Shown here: one piece after another, positions 58,081 to 64,000 of the stretch
Position numbering within the stretch: position 1 is the first letter of the stretch
Layout: every line of letters starts with the position of its first letter
NCBI GenBank assembly: GCA_963830065.1
Contig: CAWHLA010000006.1
Coordinates: 478,644 to 542,643 of the forward strand
Source: JACCZR01 sp963830065
Lineage (GTDB): Bacteria > Actinomycetota > Thermoleophilia > Solirubrobacterales > Thermoleophilaceae
Direction: 5' to 3'
Length of the DNA: 64,000 nt
Notes under the pieces: generated by a model
The model's database searches: none
Seen by the model: the letters and a program-made list of their open reading frames with translations, nothing else
What the model was told of the DNA's origin: nothing
Position numbers and translations under genes: made by a program

Positions 58081-59507
58081 CCGGTGCGCTGGATGTGGAG
58101 GGGAACGATCTTGCCCGCCGCCGTCAGCTCGGGCTCGCAGCGCACGACGCGCAGCGCCTCGCCCTGCGCCCAGAAGTCGGCCATCAGGCGGTTGCGGGGC
58201 TGCTCGCGGAGAAAGCTGAAGACCGTCGACAGCACCTCCTCCTCGGCGACCTGTCCGATGCGCGGGCCCACCACGACGCTGACCTTGGAGAGCCCGTCTA
58301 CCTCCTCCTCCACCAGTTGGTAATCGGTGGGGGCACCGCCGAAGCGGCGCGGCAGCACCTCTTCCAGCAAACTGTGCAGGTCGCTGCCGAGGAAGTGGTT
58401 GCCCTCCGTCGTGAGCTTCTCGTAGCTGCGGACGCGCTGCAGGTGGCGCGTCAGGCCCAGCTCTCCCAGCGGGCAACCGCACTCGCGCTCGCCCATCACC
58501 GCGTAGTCGCCGCTCTCGACGTTGATCATGATCTTCGGGCTCGCCGAGCCGAGCGTGGTGTGCCACAGCCCCCCGCGCTCGCGCTGGATCGTCGCGAGCT
58601 TGTCGCTCATGAAGTGCATGTCGTCGGTCGCCTGCGGGCGGGAGCAGGCGCAGGCCACGCGCCCGATCTCGGACATCGAGTAGTGGCATGCCGCCGTGCT
58701 GCCGGTCGCCGCCACGACCTCGGCCTTGGCCTCGGTGTACGGCTCACCGCCGAAGCGGAAGAAGGTGCCGGAGATGTCGAGCCCTTCGTCGAGCGCCGCG
58801 AGGCACACGCGTATGCCGAGGCCGGCCTGGGCGTCGAGCACCGCAGGGCGCCCCTGGCGCCGGCAGTCTGCTAGCCAGCGGGCAATGCGGCCGGCGTCGT
58901 CCGGTGGGCAGAGCTCCGGCCTTCGGGCGCCGCCGACGCGACGCCGGCCCACCCGCAGCGTGTAGGCCGTGAAGATGGCGAACCTGAGGTTCGCGAGGTC
59001 GCGCGGCGCTCGGTAGGGGTTGAACCAGCGGTCGACCGGGGCTCCGCACTTCGCCTGGTAGACGTAGTTGTTCAGGCCTGCGCGCGCGGGCGGGATCACG
59101 CGCCAGATCCCGAACGGCCGCCCGGCGAGGGCGAACCCCTCCCGGAACAGCGCCTGGTAGGCGGCCTCCTGCTCGAGCCTCGTCAGGTCCACGGCCACCC
59201 GCCGGGAGGTGCCGCGGGACCCGCCGCTCGCGGCCCAGTAATGGCCGGCTATCAGGGGGTTGTCGAATGCGCCGTCACCGACGGTGCCCCTGCCCTTGAA
59301 CTCGTCGAGCGTCGCGCAGACGCCGTTGTTGCGCAGCTCCTCGAGCGCGCCCTCGAGGCCGCGCTCTTCCACGAGCCGCCTCACGTCGCCGAGCTCCATT
59401 CCCGCCGCACTCAGCAGTGGCAGGTAGGGACTGCCCGGATGGGCGTAGACCGCGCGCTCGAGCAGCGACAGGAACGACGACTCGCGGCTGGCCAGCCATC
59501 CCCGCAC
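58077..59507 (-). CDS. Phenylacetate-CoA ligase-like (PaaK/CapK) protein
   Basis: AMP-binding-fold protein of the PaaK/CapK group, at least 476 aa. The nucleotide-binding P-loop-like motif is WAASGGSRGTSRRVAVDL. STAACHYSMSEIGRVACACS is the adenylate-contact region and SYEKLTTEGNHFL lies near the C-domain hinge. CapK-type members sit in surface polysaccharide loci, where they may activate or attach acyl groups. Upstream in-frame codons (FGRYLRELPGFLRSTVSAAE) look coding to about 59630, so the true start may be a non-standard codon upstream of GTG 59507. Confidence 0.8.
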   Translation of the reverse strand: MRGWLASRESSFLSLLERAVYAHPGSPYLPLLSAAGMELGDVRRLVEERGLEGALEELRNNGVCATLDEFKGRGTVGDGAFDNPLIAGHYWAASGGSRGTSRRVAVDLTRLEQEAAYQALFREGFALAGRPFGIWRVIPPARAGLNNYVYQAKCGAPVDRWFNPYRAPRDLANLRFAIFTAYTLRVGRRRVGGARRPELCPPDDAGRIARWLADCRRQGRPAVLDAQAGLGIRVCLAALDEGLDISGTFFRFGGEPYTEAKAEVVAATGSTAACHYSMSEIGRVACACSRPQATDDMHFMSDKLATIQRERGGLWHTTLGSASPKIMINVESGDYAVMGERECGCPLGELGLTRHLQRVRSYEKLTTEGNHFLGSDLHSLLEEVLPRRFGGAPTDYQLVEEEVDGLSKVSVVVGPRIGQVAEEEVLSTVFSFLREQPRNRLMADFWAQGEALRVVRCEPELTAAGKIVPLHIQRTG

Positions 59508-59680
59508 ACGCTCGCGAGCCTCCGCCGCGGAGACCGTCGATCGCAGGAAGCCCGGGAGCTCTCGGAGGTAGCGCCCGAACGCTGCCAGCTCGTCGCGCGC
59601 ACTGGGCGGGTGGTCAGCCAGGCTGGCAATGCTACCCCCGTATCTGAATAGACTCGCCCCTCCGAATGGGGAAGGGATCC

Positions 59681-60538
59681 ATGTCGACCAACGGACGGCC
59701 GCTCAACCTCGAGGCACTTGGAACCGGCGACGTGCGCAAGCGCGTCGAGGGCGGGGCCGACACGGTGCTGGTCCCCATCGGCAGCCTCGAGCGCCACGGC
59801 AATCCGTTCACGCCGCTCGGCCTCGACGGGATCATCGTGCGCGAGCTCGTGGCGCGCGCCGCGCACAAGGCCGACGTCCTCCACACCCCGCTGATGCCCT
59901 TTGGCTGGGCGCCCATGCACATGGGCGGCGTGGGCGAAGGAAGCGGCGCGGTGACTATCCGCTCGGAGACCTACCGCCGGCTGCTCGAGGACGTGGCCCG
60001 CAGCCTGATCTTCCAGGGGTTCGACAAGGTGCTGTTCTGCACGCTGCACGGGCCGAACGTCGATGTGTGCGAAGACGTACTGTTTTCGCTGCGGATCAAC
60101 ACCGGCGCATTCGTGTCCATGTATGGGGGGCGCGAGAGCGTCGCGATCAGCGAGATCTTCGAGTCGCCGCCCGCGCGCCTGACCAGCGACGTGGAGTGCT
60201 CGATGGCCATGGCTCTCGTCGGCGGCTTCCAGAGCGACGAGTACCTGGCGCGCTCCTACGACATCACCGCTCCGGAGTTCCTGGGCACCGGCTTCGCCAA
60301 GACGTCGGGGATGGGATCGACGCTGAACTTCGACGGGGCCACGAACGTGCACGTCGGCCTCGACGACAGCGAGTTCACAAAGCGCGCTGTCGAGGACCCC
60401 CCGCCGTCGATGGCGAACGCCGAGCGCGGCGAGAAGCTGCTCGACTCGCTCTCGGACCACCTGGCCGAGTACGTGCGCGAGGTGGCGAAGATGAGCGTCG
60501 AAGTGCACAACCGCGACTGGCCCGAGCGGGCGCGCTAG
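59681..60538 (+). CDS. Creatininase-family amidohydrolase
   Basis: Creatininase/MftE-superfamily protein, 285 aa from ATG 59681, preceded by GGGAAGGG. The metal-binding N-terminal motif is VPIGSLERHGNPFTPLGLDG, where the family Glu and His are kept but the usual HLP is altered to NPF. TPLMPFGWAPMHMGGVGEGS and SGAVTIRSETYRRLLEDVAR follow. Members hydrolyse cyclic amides or trim peptides (MftE). No mycofactocin precursor gene is visible here. It leads a rightward operon with two LLM enzymes and an aldehyde dehydrogenase. Confidence 0.82.
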   Translation: MSTNGRPLNLEALGTGDVRKRVEGGADTVLVPIGSLERHGNPFTPLGLDGIIVRELVARAAHKADVLHTPLMPFGWAPMHMGGVGEGSGAVTIRSETYRRLLEDVARSLIFQGFDKVLFCTLHGPNVDVCEDVLFSLRINTGAFVSMYGGRESVAISEIFESPPARLTSDVECSMAMALVGGFQSDEYLARSYDITAPEFLGTGFAKTSGMGSTLNFDGATNVHVGLDDSEFTKRAVEDPPPSMANAERGEKLLDSLSDHLAEYVREVAKMSVEVHNRDWPERAR

Positions 60539-60550
60539 CCGACCGCCGCC

Positions 60551-61570
60551 TTGCGCCTCGGCTTCTACGTAACGGGCTCGGGCACCTGCGACCACCGGGA
60601 ACTGCTGCGCCAGGTCGAGCGTGCGGACGAGGCCGGCTTCGACTCGGTCTGGCTGCGCGAGCGCCACTTCCACCGCGATCACCAGGGCCGTAACTTCTTC
60701 TCGGCGCCGATGGTGGTGGCCGCCTGGATCGCGGCCCGCACGCGCAAGGTGCGCATCGGCCTGGGCGCACGGATCCTGCCGCTCGACCACCCCGTGCACC
60801 TCGCCGAGGACGCCGCGACGGTCGACCTGATCTCCGGCGGAAGGCTCGACGTCGGCATCGCGAGGGTCGGCGAAAACCAGCTCTACGAGGGTGCCTTCGG
60901 GCGCGATCCGGCCGAGGCCCGCTCCCGCTTCTACGAGGCCCTCGAGGTGATGGAGCTGGCTTGGACGGGCGAGCCCTTCAGCCATTCGGGCAAGCACTAC
61001 CGCGTACCCGAGGTGGCGGTGGCGCCGAGGCCCGTCCAGCGGCCCGGGCCGCCGGTCTACCTGGTCGGCATCAGCGAGCGGACGCTGGGCTTCGGCGCCG
61101 AGCGGGGCCTGCCGCTCCTGTTGGCCGGCGCCCAGCCGGAGGCCGAGGTCGAGCGCACCATGGACGAATACCGGGGCCGGCTCGACGCGGCCGGCCACGA
61201 CCAGGACACGGTGCCGATGCCCCTCAACCGCTTCGTCTACGTGGGCGAGACGACCGAGCAGGCGCGCGCCGAGCTGGGCCCCGCGATCGCGGACTTCCTC
61301 GACCGCCCCGCCTCGGTGATTCGCGACTTCCTCGGTTCGCGCGCCACCGACGTGGGCGAGGAGATGCTGCTCGACGAGGTGTTCATCTGCGGCGACGCCG
61401 ACCACTGCGCCGAGCGGCTCGATCACCTGCGCGGCTCGGCCGGGGTGCGCGAGGTGCTGTGCACCTTCAACTACTTCACGCTGCCGCACGACCGCTGCCT
61501 CGCGTCGATGGAGCGCTTCGTCGAAGGCGTGCAGCCAAGGCTGCAGAGCGCTGTGCCGGTCGCCGAGTGA
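60551..61570 (+). CDS. Luciferase-like (LLM) flavin/F420 oxidoreductase
   Basis: TIM-barrel monooxygenase or F420-dependent oxidoreductase of the bacterial luciferase family, 339 aa. DEAGFDSVWLRERHFHRDHQ near 24-43 and KVRIGLGARILPLDHPVHLA near 75-94 are the conserved barrel blocks, followed by ISGGRLDVGIARV. TTG 60551 is the only well-placed start, 12 nt after the creatininase stop. Paralogue of the next gene. It needs FMNH2 or F420H2; substrate unknown. Confidence 0.87.
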   Translation: MRLGFYVTGSGTCDHRELLRQVERADEAGFDSVWLRERHFHRDHQGRNFFSAPMVVAAWIAARTRKVRIGLGARILPLDHPVHLAEDAATVDLISGGRLDVGIARVGENQLYEGAFGRDPAEARSRFYEALEVMELAWTGEPFSHSGKHYRVPEVAVAPRPVQRPGPPVYLVGISERTLGFGAERGLPLLLAGAQPEAEVERTMDEYRGRLDAAGHDQDTVPMPLNRFVYVGETTEQARAELGPAIADFLDRPASVIRDFLGSRATDVGEEMLLDEVFICGDADHCAERLDHLRGSAGVREVLCTFNYFTLPHDRCLASMERFVEGVQPRLQSAVPVAE

Positions 61571-62586
61571 TGCGGGTCGGCAGCTTCATCATGGGCACGC
61601 GCGGGGGCGACTACGAGGCGATCCTCGACCAGGTCGTGCGCTCCGAGGAGCTCGGCTTCGACACGGTCGTGCTGGCGGAGCGCCATTTCCGCCACGCTCC
61701 GCTGCTGTACCCGTCGCCGCTCGCGGTGGCCGGGGCGATAACCGCGCGCACCGAGCGGATGCGGATCGGCACGGCAGGCCGCATCCTCTCGCTCGACCAC
61801 CCGATCCACGTCGCCGAGGCCGCCGCGACCCTCGACGTGCTCAGTGACGGCCGGGTCGACTTCGGCGTGACGCGCGCGAGCCTGGACGAGGAGGCTCACG
61901 TGGCCTTCTCATCGCCGCACGAGGAGTCTCGCGGCCGCTTCGTGGAGGCGCTCGAGATCATCTTGCGCGCCTGGACAGAGGACTCGTTCAGCTTCGAGGG
62001 CGAGCACTTCAGCGTGCCCGAGGTGTCCGTCTTCCCCAAGCCGGTGCAGCGGCCGCATCCGCCGCTCTACGTCGTGGCCGTTTCGCCCGAGCGGCTGGCG
62101 TTCGCGTCGCGCGAGGGGATCAACGCCTACATCGGGGCCATCAGGACGCCCGACGAGCTCGGCGAGGCAGCCCGCTCGTACCGCCACGGCCTGTCCGCCG
62201 CGGGCCACGACCCGGACGAGAAGACGCTGTCGGTGAACCGCTTCATCTACGTCTCCGACGACGACCGGCGAGCCCGGGAGGAGTTCGAGCAGCCGTTCCT
62301 GGAGCTCATGCACGAGCGCGCGCCGGACCTGAAGGGAGCGCTGGTGGCGAAGTACGGCGGCGTCGAGGAGCTCACGTTCGAGCGCTTCCTCGCGGACTTC
62401 TGCATCTGCGGCGGACCCGATACGGTCGTCCGCCGGCTCCACGAGGTGAGCGGCGCGACGGCCTGCGACTACCTGCTGGCGACCCTCAACTTCGCCACGC
62501 TCGACCACGATCTCTGCCTGCGCTCGATGGAGCTGTTCGGCGCGGAGGTGATGCCCGCGCTCGCCCCGGCCGCCGCGCCTGCCTGA
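61570..62586 (+). CDS. Luciferase-like (LLM) flavin/F420 oxidoreductase, second copy
   Basis: 338 aa, homologous to the previous protein along its length: ELGFDTVVLAERHFRHAPLL, RMRIGTAGRILSLDHPIHVA and LSDGRVDFGVTRASLDEEAH. The shared C-terminal pattern FCICGGPDTVVRRLHEVSGA matches FICGDADHCAERL in the first copy. It may act on the next intermediate or form a heterodimer, like LuxAB. ATG 61570 shares one base with the preceding stop, and its stop overlaps the dehydrogenase start by one base. Confidence 0.88.
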   Translation: MRVGSFIMGTRGGDYEAILDQVVRSEELGFDTVVLAERHFRHAPLLYPSPLAVAGAITARTERMRIGTAGRILSLDHPIHVAEAAATLDVLSDGRVDFGVTRASLDEEAHVAFSSPHEESRGRFVEALEIILRAWTEDSFSFEGEHFSVPEVSVFPKPVQRPHPPLYVVAVSPERLAFASREGINAYIGAIRTPDELGEAARSYRHGLSAAGHDPDEKTLSVNRFIYVSDDDRRAREEFEQPFLELMHERAPDLKGALVAKYGGVEELTFERFLADFCICGGPDTVVRRLHEVSGATACDYLLATLNFATLDHDLCLRSMELFGAEVMPALAPAAAPA

Positions 62587-63911
62587 TGGCGGTCGCCGTC
62601 CAGCCGCGCGCGGAGACGCGGAGCGCAATCGACGCGGCAGCGGCTGCGCTGCCCTCCTGGTCGGCACTCCCTACGGCCGAGCGCGGAGCCATCCTCGTGC
62701 GGGCCGGAGACCTGCTCGAGGACCGCGGCGAGGAGCTCGCGCGCCTGATCGCCCGCGAGGGCGGCAAGCCGCTGAGGGAGGCGCGCGGCGAGGTCGGCTA
62801 CGCGGCCGGCTTCCTGCGCTTCTACGCCTCCGAGGCCGAGTCGGCGCTTGCGCCGCAGTCCTATTCGCATCCCGGCGGGAAGCGGGTCCGCACGCTGCGC
62901 CGCCCAGCCGGCGTGTGCGGGCTCATCACGATCTGGAACTTCCCGGCCGCCGGAGTGACCCGGCCGCTGGGGGCGGCACTCGCCGCCGGGTGCACGGCTG
63001 TCGTCAAGCCGGCCGAGCAGACGCCGCTCTCCGCCGCCGCGGTGCTCGAAGCCCTGTCCGACGCCGGGCTGCCCCCTGGCGTTGCCAACCTCGTGGTCGC
63101 ACAGGACCCGGAGCCGGTCGGCCGCGAGCTGGTCGAGAACGAGGTCGTGCGCAAGCTCAGCTTTACCGGCTCGGCGGAGGTCGGCACGGCGCTGCTGCGG
63201 GACTCGGCCGCTCAGGCCAAGCACGTGACGCTCGAGCTCGGCGGGCACGCGCCGTTCATCGTGCTCGCCGACGCGGACCTCGAGGCAGCGGTGGAGGGGG
63301 CGGTCGCGTCCAAGTTCCGCAACTCCGGGCAGACCTGCGTCTGTCTCAACCGGGTCTACGTCGAGCGCCCCGCGTACGACGAGTTGTTGCGACCGCTTCG
63401 CGCAGCGGGTGTCCGGACTGCGGGCCGGGGACCCGCTCGACGAGTCCACCGACGTGGGACCACTGATCGACGAGAGGGCGCTGGAGCGGGTGGAGCGCCA
63501 TGTGGCCGATGCCGTACAGCGGGGCGCCGAGCTGCTGTGCGGTGGCCGCCGGATCGACGGCCTGTTGTACGCCCCGACCGTCCTGGCCGACGTGCCCGCC
63601 GACGCGCTCGTCATGCGCGAGGAGACCTTCGGTCCGGTTGCGCCGCTCGCGCCGGTGGACTCCGAACAGGAGGGGGTGGAGCTGGCCAACGCCACCTTTG
63701 GGGCTGGCGGCCTACGTCTACGGCGATCCGGAACGCGCGGCCCGGCTCGCCCCCGCGTTGGACTACGGCGTCGTCGGAGTGAACGACCCGCTGCCCGCCG
63801 CTCCGCACCTCCCCTCGGCGGCATCAAGCGCAGCGGCCTCGGCAAGGAAGGCGGCCGGGCCGGCATCGAGGAGTTCCTCGAAGTGCAGCTCGTCTCGGAG
63901 GCGCCCGGTGA
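62586..63911 (+). CDS. Aldehyde dehydrogenase, frameshifted in the C-terminal half
   Basis: NAD(P)-dependent aldehyde dehydrogenase similar to succinate-semialdehyde dehydrogenase. Intact to about 63400: IREGG-type ARLIAREGGKPLREARGEVG, ITIWNFPAAGVTRPLGAALA, KLSFTGSAEVGTALL, the catalytic Glu in VTLELGGHAPF and Cys in KFRNSGQTCVCLNRVYVERP. The frame then moves to GLRAGDPLDESTDVGPLIDE, PTVLADVPADALVMREETFG and, after 63700, to AYVYGDPERAARLAPALDYG and GIKRSGLGKEGGRAGIEEFL. Two to three indels. All motifs are present, so read error is plausible. Confidence 0.82.
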
Positions 63912-64000
63912 CGGCGTCGCGGCTCAACCCCGTGGCCGCGCCCGTGCGAGCCTTGCGCCGCGACGACATGAGCCTGCTGGGAGTCGAGCGGACGGCGAAG
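63908..64000 (+). CDS. Start of a further operon gene (partial)
   Basis: GTG 63908 overlaps the probable aldehyde dehydrogenase stop (GTGA). The 31 visible codons read TASRLNPVAAPVRALRRDDM then SLLGVERTAK and run off the window. Not recognisable from this length. Confidence 0.5.
   Translation, partial: MTASRLNPVAAPVRALRRDDMSLLGVERTAK

Overview
The window is high-GC bacterial DNA (about 70% G+C by eye) with tightly packed genes, many ATGA or TGATG overlaps and frequent GTG starts. Gene content points to an actinobacterium, most likely class Thermoleophilia (Solirubrobacterales-like): an InhA-type enoyl reductase in a type II fatty acid cluster, Ddn-type and luciferase-like (F420/flavin) oxidoreductases, LtrA, a MocR regulator, DUF3105, DUF1269, AlkZ-like winged-helix proteins and a secreted PGRP amidase. 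The assignment is an inference from families, not from a marker gene.

Layout. 0-3.4 kb: PGRP amidase, DUF3105 protein, alpha/beta hydrolase. 3.4-7.5 kb: a damaged aerobic CO-dehydrogenase (cox) locus. A coxS stub is followed by two pseudogenes (a monooxygenase-like gene and mscL), then coxD (frameshifted), coxE, a mocA-like gene and coxG; coxL and coxM are absent here. 7.5-11.8 kb: a padR-mmpL-ferredoxin-ferredoxin reductase operon read leftward behind a near-perfect 26-bp palindrome. 11.9-19.4 kb: stress and esterase genes, a divergent MarR pair, a MocR aminotransferase-regulator, an acyl-CoA thioesterase, a DrrAB-like ABC exporter, a methyltransferase and an AlkZ-like protein. 19.4-26.6 kb: leftward fatty acid operon fabD-fabH-fabG-acpP-fabF-accD-GDSL-maoC-fabI, in which nearly every gene carries frameshifts. 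26.7-43.4 kb: an apparent kinase-regulator fusion, epoxide hydrolase, LtrA, Ddn-like reductase, a saccharopine-dehydrogenase-like reductase, a second AlkZ-like protein, SoxR with an SDR and a SnoaL protein, a tryptophan-dioxygenase-like protein, a hydrolase-LuxR regulator, an MFS transporter and a cNMP-binding ABCG-type transporter.

43.4-51.2 kb looks like an accretion zone. It holds an msrA pseudogene lacking its catalytic cysteine, three same-direction copies of the 3' half of an alanine-type tRNA (43974, 46417, 50182), each with a hairpin 34-36 nt away, small cargo segments (homocysteine methyltransferase, DUF4239, ZIP and MgtE-type transporters, GNAT), and a sulfite-oxidase-like gene whose C-terminus stops exactly where the third tRNA fragment begins. 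A run of truncated gene pieces follows. 51.2-59.5 kb is a surface polysaccharide locus (ABC-2 exporter, GT2, GT4 and GT-like proteins, Gfo/Idh/MocA oxidoreductase, PaaK-like ligase, truncated polysaccharide deacetylase). 59.7-64 kb is a rightward operon of a creatininase-family hydrolase, two luciferase-like monooxygenases, a frameshifted aldehyde dehydrogenase and the start of a further gene.

Two cautions. Single-base frameshifts cluster in patches (4.5-4.7, 19.7-25.8, 43.6-43.75, 49.6, 50.4-50.6, 56.7 and 63.4-63.9 kb) and hit essential genes, so many are probably sequencing or assembly errors. The lesions in mscL (internal deletion), msrA (Cys to Arg) and the monooxygenase-like gene (nonsense codon plus two shifts) look more like true decay. 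I saw no CRISPR array, no intact tRNA or rRNA gene, no transposase and no integrase.
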